A stretch of 64,000 nt of DNA from Corallium rubrum (GCA_964035015.1 OZ036003.1:8137830-8201829), one strand, 5' to 3'. Positions 29,652 through 43,537 are shown, counted from the first letter of the stretch. The notes: generated from the letters alone by a model not told the origin. Numbers and translations: made by a program.

Positions 29652-29683
29652 CATATGTAATAATCCATCTGAGTCCCAGTATA
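26982..29683. other. AT-rich intergenic sequence
   Basis: No gene recognised. It has a small cluster of TATCACTGCACAAAT repeats at about 28090-28170, a twofold TCTTTAAAATTAAAG repeat near 28680-28720, and an (AT)n run at 29591-29648. The paragraphs at 29160-29250 and 29380-29470 look like a diverged duplication (GTATGACATTA, then GTTAATGTGTAT). Confidence 0.5.
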
Positions 29684-30030
29684 GTGTTGAAACAACAATC
29701 GAAATATATAGTTAAGGTTATATATACTGTCGAAACAGAGAACGTAGCTAGTGGTCTAACGTTTCGAGCGAAGGCCCTTCGTCAGAGAGAACGTTTCTCT
29801 TTCGGCAGTATATCTAACCTTACCATAGACCAATATTCAAAAATGGCCACCGAATTAGAATTCTTTTATGTGCATATAAATTAGCCCTTATGACCTTCGT
29901 TTTAAAGTATAAATTCTCTTGAATTTCACACATGAAAACGAGTTCATAAGGGCTAATTTATATGTATATAAAAGAACTTTAATTCGGCGGCCATTTTTGA
30001 ATAAGGTCTATATATTTCGATTATTGAGTC
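29684..30030. mobile_element. Palindromic retroposon-like element, copy 2, with nested inverted-repeat element
   Basis: 29684-29825 carries the family landmarks GTGTTGAAACAACAATCGAA, CGAAACAGAGAACGTAG, CGTTTCGAGCGAAGGCCCTT and CGGCAGTATATCTAACCTTA. From about 29822 to 30012 a second palindromic element follows. Its arms carry ATTCAAAAATGGCC and TATAAATTAGCCCTTATGA with the inverse ending TTTTTGAATAAGGTCTATA. The host element resumes with TATATTTCGATT. Confidence 0.65.
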
Positions 30031-30141
30031 CCAGTATATATACACCAGTGATCAGAAGGTTGTGAGTTTGTGGAGTCCCACTGAGGAACTCAGAAATTTT
30101 TCTGAGTAAAAATAGCTCGAAGCTAGCACACTTCACACACA

Positions 30142-30343
30142 AGTCCGATATCCGAACTAGCACATGCACATCCTTTTTTATGAGTGTCAGTCCTACATTT
30201 TTAAGCACACGGCCCTCCCTCCTTGTATAAATTTATCGCACCAGTCCGATATCCGAACTAGCACATGCACATCCTTTTTTATGAGTGTCAGTCCTACATT
30301 TTTAAGTACACGGCCCTCCCTCCTTGTATAAATTTATCGCACC
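30142..30343. repeat. 101-bp tandem duplication
   Basis: Two adjacent, almost identical copies starting AGTCCGATATCCGAACTAGC at 30142 and 30243. They share TTTATGAGTGTCAGTCCTAC and GGCCCTCCCTCCTTGTATAA. Only a C/T change and the edges differ, so it is recent. Confidence 0.92.
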
Positions 30344-32442
30344 AAATTCTTTGGCGGGACTTCATAATTTTGACGAGATGTGACAAATCTTGAACTCAAA
30401 AATTCGAGACCGTAGGACAATTTTCAAGTTTTCAAAACGTCGAAGGTCGAGGACATTCTAAATTGGCTTTGGTACGATAAAATCTCAATTTAGTCCGCTC
30501 TGGAGGTGCAGAATGCATAAAATGTATGAACTATTTGGCTAAACCTTCCTGCATCCTATTAAGTTCATGGCTTCATGCCCTTAATTAAAATCATTCCTGA
30601 AGAAAAAAGAAACCGGTTATCAATAGTCTGTCAACACGTCAGGAAATGACTCCGACACCACAACAACTTTTCTCCAGTTTTATTAGCAAGCGTTCGTTTT
30701 TAGGAACATGTATTTATGCACATTTGGTATTTGATCCGGCGTTTTTCGGTTACCTTTGAGTCCGCTAGCTTGCGGCGAAGCTTTAGTTTGGGTCCACGCG
30801 ATTAGCGTCGAAAGCGCTGCTCGAATTACAATGAAAACTTTTAATGTAAACTGGAGTAGCCGAGGTGCGGATGAGATAAAATTGGGTTATTTTCGAAGTG
30901 CGGTCTTTGTTCTTTTCTATTGTCGCGCCAACTGAGAGTCGGACTGTGATTCACAAAGCAGTGTACGCAATGTTTTCAGCGAAACCATTATCTAATTAAG
31001 GGCAGACAATGCGTGAAAGAGTTCACTTCTAATGATTTCGTCCCCCCTTTTTGTCGAACGTTGTCACAACTTATAATTAAGGAGCAGACGGGACGACAGT
31101 GCCAAAGAAACGGAACACATGTGCGGCATTGAACAGACAAAACGCGGGCCAAACTTCGAGCGCGTCTGCGGTAGTTTGCGCTCAACACCTCGTGATTCTG
31201 CATCTTAAAACTCCTAATCAAATACCGACACGCCACAGGACAAGGAAAGCACGCGACGAAAGGGGAAAAAAACATGCAATTTTGTAGACTTATCAAGCGA
31301 TAACCATGCGCCAAAGTGTAGCCGAATATAAGACTGTTTTTGGTTTTCCGCTCTGAAAAATACTTCTGAATGTATTATGAGTAATTTGGTAACAATAATC
31401 AGTCAAGTCTATTTTCTCTCTGCGGCTTCGGCGGGTTTTGCAAAAGTAATCGCGTCTGACGCCATAATTAAGGAAACTCAACTCCAAAATTTAATCCTAT
31501 AGGGGATCTCAGTCAATCACTCACTAGAACGAATGGCTGGAATGCGGTGGTAGCGCTAATGGAAATTACTGATCACTTCAGAGAACGGTGTTAAAACGTT
31601 AAAGGTTATCGAAACGGAACGTGTTTAATATTGTGATTTTCTTCTGGCTGTGAACGAACACCAGTGCTAGCGTGATACTCAAACCAAAAGCAACGGGAGT
31701 CTGCCATTTAAACTACAACAAACCACTCTTTAGAATAATCAACAATCGTTGAGGAAAATGAGTAGATATTTTACAACAAACAACCTATACATCTCTTACT
31801 CGATTTGCGCAGTGTAACCCGTTCGTTGGATATACAATCTAATAAATTCTCTAGTACAAAAAGGTCTTCCATTCTTCTTGATTTAATCTGTTCAAGAATT
31901 TCCTCATACGGTTCTAATCTGCATTATTGCAAAGGAAAGGCGTATAGCTTGTTCCGGCTCGCCTATAGCGACAGACAAAAACAGCCATTCATTTCTCCCT
32001 TCCCGTGCCCAATTGAACTGTACACAACCGGTCGGTTCCAATTAGGACGACATTCGTTCACGCACTTAATAAAAGCCAAAGTCCTCTTGTATTGACACAG
32101 GAGGACAATAACCTTGTCGAACTGTTCCCCCGCTTACAAGTTTGCTTTGAAAAAACTACCTTAAACGTGCGCCCATCGGGGGCTTTTCCGTTCGATAAAC
32201 ATACAAAGCACGACCAAGTCACTGCCGTTGAACAACTCACACACGGATCACTTTCACAGCCTGTCATTCTTGAAAACACCTGTAAGGTTCTCCTATAAAA
32301 AAATTGTATTCATCGTCACGTCTATACGTGATTTGAAGTCGCGAGCATAAAACCCTTCCTGACGAAGTAACGCTGTTCGCGCAAAAGCAATCCTTTTTAC
32401 CTGTTCTGTTCTTTTGTCCAGTTTTAGTTACTCCATCCAAAC
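30344..32442. other. Region downstream of Frizzled
   Basis: Unique-looking sequence with no supported gene. Short open frames around 31099-31287 and 31805-32095 show no domain and no splice logic. The part nearest 32442 is probably the Frizzled 3' UTR (minus strand). Confidence 0.4.
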
Positions 32443-34080
32443 TCACGAGCTTACGTTATCGGCTTTAGATGTCTTAAGTCTCGTGTAAAGTCGACGCCAT
32501 GAACCTAGCGTTTTCGTAGACCATACCCAAAAGCCAGACGTTATTCCAACGATCAGGAACATTAGATACTTCACCAGGAACACGGCAAAGTCTGGTTTTA
32601 CATCGGGCACAATCGGTGGGCAGGCGCTAGCGTCTTTAACTTCCATACACCTGGTGCTGCGGTATTGGTAGGCATCGAGCCACGATTCTCGCCATTTGTT
32701 TCGGTTCGCTTGCTCGTAAAATAAACAGCCTAAGACCGTGACAGCGGGGACCATGTACAATATCGAGAAGACGCCGATTCGTATCATGAGTTTCTCGATC
32801 TTCTCTCGTTTGTCACCGTCGTTCTTGAGCACCGAGCGGACACGGAACAGAGAGATGAAGCCAGAAAGCAGAAAGAACGTGCCGATAAAAAAGTAAACGA
32901 ACAGTGGACCGAGTACGAAGCCTCGAAGAGCGACCTCGCTCGATAGGCCCACGAAACAGACTCCGGTCAGCTCGTCTCCATCCACTTCTGTTAGCACAAG
33001 GACAGCTATGGTCTTCACGGCCGGAATAACCCAGGCAGCCAGATGGAAAAACTGAGAGTTGTTCTCGATGGCTTCGTGACCCCATTTGAGCCCGGCTGCC
33101 AAGAACCACGTCAACGTTAATACAACCCACCATATGCTGGCCGCCATGTAGAAGAAATATATTAACATGAACACTACAGTACAACCCTCGTTCTTCGTTC
33201 CCTGGGTGAGTGTCCGCGATAGGCCGTCCTCAACCGGTTTATTGCAAGCTATATCGTCGCCCGCCAAAAAGCCAGAGATGAAAGCAACAGACACCATGAA
33301 ATAACAACCAGAAAGGAAGATGATGGGTCGCTCAGGGTAACGGAATCGACTCATATCGATGAAAAACGTGAGAAGCGTGAACACGGTCGACGCCGCACAA
33401 ACTGTACTCCAAAATCCCGACCATATGCGCGAGATCTTAATTTCTTCGTCAGTGAAATAGATATTCTTGCAAGGAGCAGCACAATCTTCCTGTCCCATGA
33501 ACGTATGTTGATCGTTCGGCGCTCTCTGATCGGGTGGACAAACGAGCTTATCGTTCACGATGATCGGTTGTTCGCTCGTCGATTTCGGTTGGTCGTTTGG
33601 CGATTTCGTTCGAGTTGGCTTAGTTGGACTGGCTGAGTCGTTCTTGCCGACGCACAAGTCAAGTTTAGGATTACTGGGAAACTTGTCACAGTTTAACTGG
33701 GGCGGCCATTTGTAACCAAATTTTGTTACAACTTCCAGGCAATCCTTTCTGGCACTTTCACATAACGAGCGACATGGCGGCAGTAGTCTGCCTAGTGTGT
33801 TACAAACAGGAGCGTAATAGGAACACACGAAGTAGGCCAAGTCCGGCGAGCATTGGACGTTGAATAATGGATTCAATTGGTTCATAACTATGGCGGCTGC
33901 GGATTGAGTTCGGTGCTTCGCAAAGTTTGGGAACAGAGTGCGATTGTAATTGAGTCCCATACATGGTTTAATCGTCAATGTTTGGCATTTATGTTGGCAA
34001 GAAACAGTAGCAAAGGCGTGAACGAACAGTAAGAATCGTAGTAGGAAGACGCGAGAAGAATCTTCACGGTCAGGCGCCAT
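32443..34080 (-). CDS. FZD: Frizzled Wnt receptor (Fz1/2/7-like), intronless
   Basis: A single open frame of 545 aa with a TGA stop. Residues 1-28 are a signal peptide (VFLLRFLLFVHAFATVSC). Residues 32-143 form the cysteine-rich Wnt-binding domain with ten cysteines, including QCSPDL, CSYYAPVC, PPCRSLCESARKDC and FGYKWPPQLNC; NRT at 46-48 is a glycosylation site. A Ser/Pro/Thr linker follows, then a second Cys-rich segment (181-204). Seven membrane segments lie at about 217-241, 253-273, 301-324, 344-363, 386-410, 433-453 and 497-520. TWFLAAGLKWGHEAIE and FFHLAAWVIPAVKTI are typical. The Dishevelled-binding KTxxxW motif is KTLGSW (523-528). The tail is short (DNVSS end) and lacks the PDZ ligand of vertebrate Fz1/2/7. 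Intronless structure is common in the family. Assignment to the 1/2/7 group rests on motif reading, not on a tree. Confidence 0.97.
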   Translation of the reverse strand: MAPDREDSSRVFLLRFLLFVHAFATVSCQHKCQTLTIKPCMGLNYNRTLFPNFAKHRTQSAAAIVMNQLNPLFNVQCSPDLAYFVCSYYAPVCNTLGRLLPPCRSLCESARKDCLEVVTKFGYKWPPQLNCDKFPSNPKLDLCVGKNDSASPTKPTRTKSPNDQPKSTSEQPIIVNDKLVCPPDQRAPNDQHTFMGQEDCAAPCKNIYFTDEEIKISRIWSGFWSTVCAASTVFTLLTFFIDMSRFRYPERPIIFLSGCYFMVSVAFISGFLAGDDIACNKPVEDGLSRTLTQGTKNEGCTVVFMLIYFFYMAASIWWVVLTLTWFLAAGLKWGHEAIENNSQFFHLAAWVIPAVKTIAVLVLTEVDGDELTGVCFVGLSSEVALRGFVLGPLFVYFFIGTFFLLSGFISLFRVRSVLKNDGDKREKIEKLMIRIGVFSILYMVPAVTVLGCLFYEQANRNKWRESWLDAYQYRSTRCMEVKDASACPPIVPDVKPDFAVFLVKYLMFLIVGITSGFWVWSTKTLGSWRRLYTRLKTSKADNVSS

Positions 34081-36637
34081 ACTTCTCGTTTCCCTATACG
34101 TTGTTGTCTTCTTCGGAGAAGCACAATAATACTCCTTTAGTTGTCGTCAAACCTAACAAATAATGCCAAGAATCGCCCCCGCTGTGATTGATAGATCATC
34201 AACCACTGTTGTGTAACCAATTGCAAACCTACCGCTCCAACCCGATTGGCTGTCAAGGATTTTCGGTGAATATTTTACAACGATTAGTTGAATATTTTAG
34301 CTCGATTTGTCTAATTACGAGTTGAGCGTTCGCATTCGTAATCATTTTCTTCGAGAGACGAGAGAAAAGCATATTGAATAGAAACAGCTCTTGTGAAAGC
34401 TCTTGTGATATTTCTCGAGGAATTCATTGCTAAATATTCGCTTCCCCTGGACTGGTCTACGAATTGACATCTTGTTTCTAGTATGTTTCATGATATTTCG
34501 GTTTCCCTTAGTTCTTTACCGTTGTCATCGCTTCGTGAATCAGTTATTCGCTTAGAACACGACTTAGCTTTTTGTCTTTCGATTCGAGTTTCTTCATTCC
34601 GTGCACTTTTTATTCGATCAAATGTAATTAAGGAGTTTATTTGAAGTTCCGGCGTGGCCATCTGCGTAAATTAAAATTTCTTCTTTATTTGGAACGGTCC
34701 TTACAAAGCATTCAGTCAGAACATAAACATCCGGCCGGCCGAATATGATCACAGAGCAATTCCATACGAGTAAATATTTAGTAACTTTCGAATAAATAAC
34801 CTAATTAAAATGGTGATTCGAGCGCTATGGAGAGATCTTTGACAGCATCGTGTCAATCTTGGTTTCATTAGCAACGCTAGATATATTGCTGACTTTGTGT
34901 CCAAGGCTGCTGATTTCATTAAAACGACGTTAAGACCGTGTTTACACTGGGGCAATTTTTTGTCAACCCTGTCTCGCACTTTTTTGCGACGCAAATTGCG
35001 AGAGGAAGTGTCCCGCTGACAACCGCAACATTTTTGTACAGTGGCATTATGCGTTGCACGAAGTAAAATCAAGTCTGTTTTTCCATCACAACGGTTGCGT
35101 CAACGCTGCAACACATTATTGAGGCATTGCATAGTGTAACCGATACCTCTTTAATTAATTAATTAAATACAAACTTATCTGGCAACGATTTGCGCATTCA
35201 GCAAATCAGAAAAATACGCTGTGTAAACCATTTAGTCTGGCTCAACTTTGCGAGCGACGAAGAAACATTGAATAGTGATTGTAAGCATGCTTAAGTGTAT
35301 GGAGCCAAGGTGCGAAAGGAATTATCTTGGGTAATATACTTAGTTACTTAGTATATAGTGCAACAATTGTTGCGCTTACTCAAACATTGAGTCATTTGAG
35401 TGCAATCCGATTTGTGATGAGCTCCTGGCCTGTCGTAACTGTACAATCTTGCACGCAACATGACAATGATAACATAGTTACGCAACACGGCATTGACGCC
35501 TTTAATAATAATCGTTGCGAGACATGTTGGCTTGCACCGACCATTGCGGCAGTGTGTAACATGTTGTCCAAGAAGGTCAAAATCGTTCGAGATCAGACTA
35601 TTTTAGCGTCTAACATAGTGGTGGGCACGCAATCAGCTCAAAACCCGCGCGCTTGACAATTTGCGGTAATCGTTTATACACGAAGTAGGATCGAGTTGTA
35701 CTTTGTGCGATAATTGCCGTAACCAGTCAGTTCTGGCAGTGATCTGGGCCACTAGCTATTTTGCAGTAATGTATATTAATAAACGTTGCAATGGTTCGTG
35801 CGACCCAATGGTTAAAATTGCGCGAGACAATTCGACGCATCGTGTTCTACTCTGTGCGATGATTATAGAAATCAGTTGTCTCGCAACAATATATAATATT
35901 ATTATTATTATATTTTTGCCCATATTTATTTATTTTACATGCTTTATTTTTAGTATTGTATAGGGCTAGGGGCCTACTAGAAATCTGTAAAGACTTTTAA
36001 TTAAGACCCCTAGTTAAACAATGTTTTATATCTTTTCCTGTATTTTCTAATTACAGTCATATAGTTATTTAAAAGAAGAAAAAAGTAAAGGAAATTTTAT
36101 CTATATTTACAATTTATAGGGAAGTGAGAAAAGAAAGTTAAAGAAGATTAAGAAGCATACTATATATATAATAACCTACTGTACTAAAATCTGGCAACGC
36201 AAATTGCAATTTAAACCATATTATGTTGCTAGACTTTGAACAAACAAAACTATTTAAATACATTGTGCAGTTGATTAATTGTGTTTCATTTGTAAGTTTT
36301 TTAGTTTGCTTTTTAAAAATGTTATAGGATTTTATATTTTTTAAGTTAGGTTCCACTTCCAGACCATTCCAAATAACGACTCCATTGTTAGAAAGAGTGC
36401 GCATCAAACTGATGCGTTCTGCGCCAGGATAAAACATATTTCAACCCACAACATTAGACTGGGCAGGAATCAGGAATCAGGATTCATTTGCATTTTTATT
36501 TACTTCCAAATTCGTTATACCAAATCCTCAGATTAATGTTATGAATTGAAATTAGTTTTATCCCAACGAAAAACGCGTCATTTTGATGCGAAGTCGATCG
36601 AGTCTCGGACGAACTCGCTTGTTGGCGTTGCGACAGA
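34081..36637. other. Frizzled upstream region and divergent intergenic repeats
   Basis: 34081-34400 should hold the Frizzled promoter (minus strand); no core element was identified. From about 34925 to 35900 the sequence is a patchwork of TTGCGA, GTTGCG and TCGCAA-type words in both orientations. It is probably old palindromic elements; short open frames there (e.g. 35327-35656) come from these. 35960-36600 is AT-rich with nothing recognised. Confidence 0.4.
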
Positions 36638-37870
<1,233 letters not shown>

Positions 37871-37873
37871 ACC

Positions 37874-38319
37874 CCAGCTTTTTATGATTGCGTTTAAAAG
37901 AACACTTAAAATGACAAAGCAACATCTTTTGTAGAATTTCGTTTCCTTGCTTCATTCTTGAGATATTTAGATTAGTTTGATAGGCAAATGTCCTACTTGT
38001 AACATCACACTACATAATGACTTTTTTGAAAGAGCGTCAATTTTAGGATGATCGAAATATTTTACACACAACTACACGTTTAGTGACCAATTATGGCTAC
38101 ATACATGTAAGTGCAAATTTTTATTAAGTACTTTCGATAAGTACTCTTGAAGAAAATCATACTTTTCAGTCTAAAAAGTCATTATGCAGTGTGTCACAAG
38201 TAGTACATTTGCATATCAAACAAACCCAAATATCTCAAGAATGAAGCAAGGAAACGAAATTCTACAAAAGAGTTGCTTTGTCTAAGTGTTCTTTTAAATG
38301 CAATCATAAAAAAAACTGG
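37874..38319. mobile_element. Long-TIR element, copy 3
   Basis: The best preserved copy. The left end is CCAGCTTTTTATGATTGCGT followed by TTAAAAGAACACTTAAAATG. The right end is the inverse, with AAGTGTTCTTTTAAATGCAA and AAAACTGG. Arms are about 130 bp or more, with GTTTCCTTGCTTCATTCTTG on the left and AATGAAGCAAGGAAACG on the right. It begins within a few bases of the long GGTCAT array. Confidence 0.82.
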
Positions 38320-38722
38320 CGAAATTTCGTTAACACTTTAATAAATTTAACAGAACATGGATACCCGATGATTACCCGTGTTTAGATGGCTTTGAGTTTG
38401 GTGTAAACACGAGTTTCGAGAATTTAGGCATGTGAATCGGACTTTAATACACCACTAGTGCTTTCGAATTCTGTTTGCATCAGGTTTTAATAATATAAAC
38501 ACAGGGCGTCTATTTTCTATTTCTTTGGGCTGTTCGGAAAACGCGGGGTACGGGGTGCGGGGTGCGGGGTGAAATTAATTTTTAATAATAAAAGCGAATA
38601 AAGTATATCTTTTAGTTGTTTTTGTTTTAAAATTATTCCTATTGAAAATATTCGTATAAAACCAGGCGGTACAGTATTACAAATATATATATAGCTATTT
38701 TAATAAGCCAATGTAAGTCCTT

Positions 38723-38799
38723 GTCTCCCTCGCTGCCGTTCTTTGGGTCGGACTGAGGACTCTCATCCCTCCGACCCAAAGAACGGCTGCGAGGGAGAC
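38723..38799. repeat. 29-bp inverted repeat
   Basis: Arms 38723-38751 (GTCTCCCTCGCTGCCGTTCT...) and 38771-38799 are reverse complements with one mismatch, around a 19-base loop. TGTAAGTCC occurs just outside both arms (38712-38720 and 38800-38809 region), a possible 8-9 bp target duplication of a minimal element. Confidence 0.8.
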
Positions 38800-39689
38800 T
38801 GTAAGTCCAAGATGGGGTTCGAATCACATCTAGTATATCAGGCTAGAGTATATAGTATACGAGCTGGTAAACACGTTAGTGGGTCAGGATAGCGTGTAAG
38901 CTAGGCGAATTATTTCGTTGAACTGCAGTCCTTATTATGTATTATTGTTGGGGTTTTTAAGTCTGGCAGTGGAATGACGAAATTAGTGACGCAAATTACA
39001 CAATAAGTCCGAGTTGACAATCGTTCATATAATAGACAAATCAACTAGTCGCACAAACTAATATTTCAAAGAAACAAACTGAAACCCCAGCGAATTGGCG
39101 AAACACAAGTTTTCAGCCATTGTTTGACATTTGTAACAATAAATAGATATACAACTTAGGAACAAATGTCAATCCTAATGACCAAAAAAAAAAAAAAGGT
39201 TCCGGACTTTCTTTAAATAACTAATCCTGTGAATCCTTTATCCTTGCCAGGCGGCGGACTCAAAAGCCCACTCAAACTTAAATAGTTTGGTTTTCCACTA
39301 ATTCCTTCTTTAATCTGCACTCGTGAATGATGATGCTGAAAGACGAGCTGAAAATAAATGTATTATTATGTCAATGAAGTTCAGCATATCTGAAGCAACT
39401 TTTGCCTCACGTTAGTAATGCTGATGAATAGTTTCAAGGCGGAGTTAGAGAATTTAATCTCATTCTAACGAGAGCAAAAACTGAAGAAAAGCGTCCAAAT
39501 TATGGCACTCGGTCCCTTTAGCATACAACGAAGTTTCAAAACACTTCACAACTATAATTTTATACACTTATTTTATGTATAACTAATAATTATAATAATA
39601 TGTTTCTGTATCGAATTTCATAACTATGATATTTGGCTCACTTGAAAAGCAATTTTGTATTGATGAGATTCTAAATTGAAATAAAGCTC

Positions 39690-40175
39690 GCTCTCTCTCT
39701 CTTACTTTAATTTCTCCCTTTCTCTTTTCCTCTCTCTCTCTTTTCCTCTCTCTCTTTTCCTCTCTCTCTTTTCCTCTCTCCCTCTCCCTCTCCCTCTCCC
39801 TCTCTCTCCCTCTCCCTCTCCCTCTCCCTCTCCCTCTCCCTCTCCCTCTCCCTCTCCCTCTCCCTCTCCCTCTCCCTCTCCCTCTCCCTCTCCCTCTCCC
39901 TCTCCCTCTCCCTCTCCCTCTCCCTCTCCCTCTCCCTCTCCCTCTCCCTCTCCCTCTCCCTCTCCCTCTCCCTCTCCCTCTCCCTCTCCCTCTCCCTCTC
40001 CCTCTCCCTCTCCCTCTCCCTCTCCCTCTCCCTCTCCCTCTCCCTCTCCCTCTCCCTCTCCCTCTCCCTCTCCCTCTCCCTCTCCCTCTCCCTCTCCCTC
40101 TCCCTCTCCCTCTCTCTCTCCCTCTCTCTCTCTCCCTCTCCCTCTCCCTCTCTCTCTCCCTCTCTCTCTCTCTGA
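39690..40175. repeat. (CCCTCT)n hexanucleotide array
   Basis: About 480 bp of pure pyrimidine on the plus strand. Mixed CTTTTCCTCTCTCT at the left gives way to regular CCCTCT units (39780-40110), then CT-rich decay. It could form triplex DNA. Coding frames on the minus strand (Glu-Gly, Arg-Glu) are artefacts. Confidence 0.97.
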
Positions 40176-41089
40176 TAATGCTTGGACGTATACTGAGGAT
40201 ACATTTATCATGAATCTATCCTTATATGTCCGTGAATTGTTGCTTTTACCAATATCACATGACTATATTTAGACATTGTTGCCACGAAAGTGTCACAACT
40301 CTATAGGCAATCACATTTTTAATTAAGCTTGTCATCCTGGATAGCCCCACAATGCATTAGAAATTCAAGATGGAGCCGCTATTCGTGAACGGGTCAATTA
40401 TAAATCTTGAGCGATATAAATCATTGAAATTTTTCATTAAAGTTGCTTTTAGCTTTTATGACGTGTGACAATGTCAAGAAAAACAATTCTTCTGTTTTTA
40501 TGCCAGCTTACAGAAATAGTGGCCCCCTCGCTGTGCAATTTATCCGATCTTAATTTAGAGCAGTTTAGTGGTTTAAGAACGATTCGCTTCCTTCTCACCT
40601 TCTCAAACTCATCAATACATAACCAAAAACAGAGAAATTGACATCGTCATATATCCGATTGCAAGATCAAATGAAAATGGAGCCACAAACTTGGAACCTC
40701 ACCTACACATTTGGTAGGCTGGTTTAGCTTAGGTACATATATACAATATGCGTGGCAAGGAATTCTAAGAAAAGTGAACGATCCTCCTTTGCGCTTACAA
40801 TGCAAGGAGTGGCTCGGAATAGACATCGAGACAAATATATTAGAATGTACCGTCAAACACGACGACAAGTAAATATGGGTGATATATATTCACGTCTGAA
40901 TGTTGTCGAAATATAATGTGGTTCTGCAAGATAAAGGTTTACATCTGGGAGTTGTCACTCCCACCCAGCTTAGGAATGGTTTATTGGTTTTATTATTCAC
41001 ATGTAAATGAGGTGTGGTGTTCTTGGTGAAACAAGAAGTCTGCACTCCGCAGTTGTCGGCTTTCTTTTGAAGTTATAGGAGCATAACAC

Positions 41090-41338
41090 TTGTGCTGTAC
41101 TGTGCTGTACTGTGCTGTACTGTGCTGTACTGTGCTGTACTGTGCTGTACTGTGCTGTACTGTGCTGTACTGTGCTGTACTGTGCTGTACTGTGCTGTAC
41201 TGTGCTGTACTGTGCTGTACTGTGCTGTACTGTGCTGTACTGTGCTGTACTGTGCTGTACTGTGCTGTACTGTGCTGTACTGTGCTGTACTGTGCTGTAC
41301 TGTGCTGTACTATGCTGTGCTGTACTGTGCTGTACTGT
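41090..41338. repeat. (TGTGCTGTAC)n decamer array
   Basis: About 24 nearly perfect copies of the 10-bp unit TGTGCTGTAC, with one TATGC variant and a shortened unit at the right end. Confidence 0.97.
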
Positions 41339-41356
41339 AGATGTTGATGCAGATGT

Positions 41357-41651
41357 TGAATGTCCAGAAAAGTGTTGTCTTTTGAGTATTTTATGACGTT
41401 TTTGGACCTCTATAGAGTCTTGTAAATCCTTGTCCTAAAATGCAGGAAATGGCTTTTTAGAAACTCTAGATTTCAAAATTTCCCGGGGAGGATGCCCCCA
41501 GACCCCCCTAAAAATTTTGTCCTCCCCCCCCCCTTTTAGTATCGCCCCGATGCCCCTGCCAAGTACTATCAGTCTATCACGTACTGTCTGTCGTAGTATT
41601 TAAGTATATTATATACTAGTCTACGACAGACATTACGTGATAGTACTTGGG
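41357..41651. mobile_element. hAT-like element fragment and adjoining palindrome
   Basis: 41357-41555 closely matches the right half of the element at 56056-56442 (GTCCAGAAAAGTGTTGTCTT, then GACGTTTTTGGACCTCTA, CCTTGTCCTAAAATGCAGGA and a final GCCCCGATGCCCC). The adjacent 41557-41651 is an imperfect palindrome with CCAAGTACTATCA at one end and TGATAGTACTTGG at the other. Confidence 0.65.
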
Positions 41652-43537
41652 CTGCCTACGTTCATTGTTACGGTGTAGGAAAATTTTAATTTTAATTTTT
41701 GAATTTTTGACCTTTACTATTCTTGGGAGAGCCCCATTATATATGAATTTAGTTCTATATATATATTCTACTGAATAAAACGTATAAAAAACTTAGAGTC
41801 AGTTGCGAACTGTCGAGATTGATTTTAGACCGAACGAAATACTGACGATTTTGAGCCGGAAAGCCTCAATCCTATATAATTACTGAATGCCAAAGTATTA
41901 GAATTTCATCATCCTTCACTCGGTAGAGTTCCCTGCAACGAGTACAAAAAGCGTCTGGCTTTAGCCAGAGTAAAATACTATCAAGACTTGTCCATATTGA
42001 AAGACTTTTTAGTACTGCATGTACCTCATCATAGTTTATATAGACCTGATTTGTTAGATTTTAAATTTTACTTTTTCTCCAGGCTATGTTGATATTACGA
42101 TTGTTTTGTATATATAAACGCTGAAACTACGAAAACATTTCATTTCATTAAAATGCTAATACATATATTTCTTCAGTGGTTTTCAAAAATTCAGCTCCTT
42201 TATTACGGTTTCAGATTGTGGAGTAATAATATGGTACCGAATAAACGTTATCTTCTGTTTTTAAAATATATATTTGTGAGACAGAATGGGAGAGAACAAT
42301 ATATCCTCAGGCCAATTGTTGAGGGTTTTGTGGTTTTAAGGCCAAAAATGGGGGTGACGAGGAAGTATTTCCGGAAACCACTCTGACTTAATCATTTCGC
42401 AGCTCGAATTGCTACTCTTTATTTGTATCACAGTGAACATTCAGCCTATAGTTTAAGGCCTTGTCTCTGAGTTATGGAGACAATTGTAGAAGCTAGATTT
42501 GTAGACGAAGAGAAGAAAAAAGCAAATACCGGTGAGTACGGACGTAGGTAAGGTATAATATTTAATACACTTGAATTATTCCATGTCATGGGGCGAACAA
42601 ATGAACTGGCTTACATTTTTGTATCGTATAGAATTAGAGCTAATTTAAATATCATTGTTTTCAGAATTTGCGTGTTATACTGCGAATTAGAAATTTCCTA
42701 GAGCTTCATGCGATACTCCTGATGAAATTTTGTACGTTCCAAAACGACGAAACCTGATATTCGCGTTGGAATCGTAATCATAATTCATTAGGTTGGCAAG
42801 TACATAAATTGAACTATTAAAGTTATTATTAGGTATGCCAAAACTTTTTACCGCAACTTTTATGGTTGATTGGAATCCGTTTAAGGCGACTGAACGTCAC
42901 TGTAGATATCGGCTTTATTAGAGAGCGAGAGTTTCAACGGAGCTGAACTTTTGAACATAATTTGAACGAAGAATCATATTTATTTTTCTTGTTTTTCAAC
43001 TGAAGGGCATACATGCAAAACGATACTATACAATCTGTTGCCGGCCATCTGTGTGTAATGTATTTTTCTTCACTTTTTTGATTTGCGGGTTTGTGGTACA
43101 AATTCATTTAGATTTGGTAAGGCACTGTTTAAGTATTGGGACTTGACCTGGGTTAAGAATTGACTTGTAAAAAGGTAGTCTTTTAATTACATTGGGCAAA
43201 ATAGATCGCCATATATGGGTGCAAATGTTTTTCAAATACAAAACTTGTTTATTTTCGAACGTTTTCCAAGTGTAGCCAGAATCTGTCGCCATTTGGTTTT
43301 GAAAATTAATTAACTTCAGCCACTGAGATAACAAATTAACTCTTTCCTGGCAAAATGTTTTGCCCCTCAAACGCTAATTGACCAATCACAATAAGGCAGA
43401 GGTCAGGGTCACGTGGGAGTGGACAAAGCAATTTGCTACAAACAATGTTGCAACAAGTTGTTGGAACAACATGCGACACGCTTGTTAATCACAACTTGAT
43501 ACAAGTTGTAATAATGGCATTTGCATAATGAGGCTTT

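Noticed and set aside
32813-33184. 123-codon minus-strand frame within Frizzled
   Set aside because: It overlaps the Frizzled membrane segments in another frame.
35327-35656. 109-codon plus-strand frame
   Set aside because: It sits in a patchwork of inverted TTGCGA-type repeats, has no domain, and an overlapping minus-strand frame is equally open.
39702-40211. Glu-Gly and Arg-Glu repeat frames on the minus strand
   Set aside because: Translation of the CCCTCT array; no coding signals.
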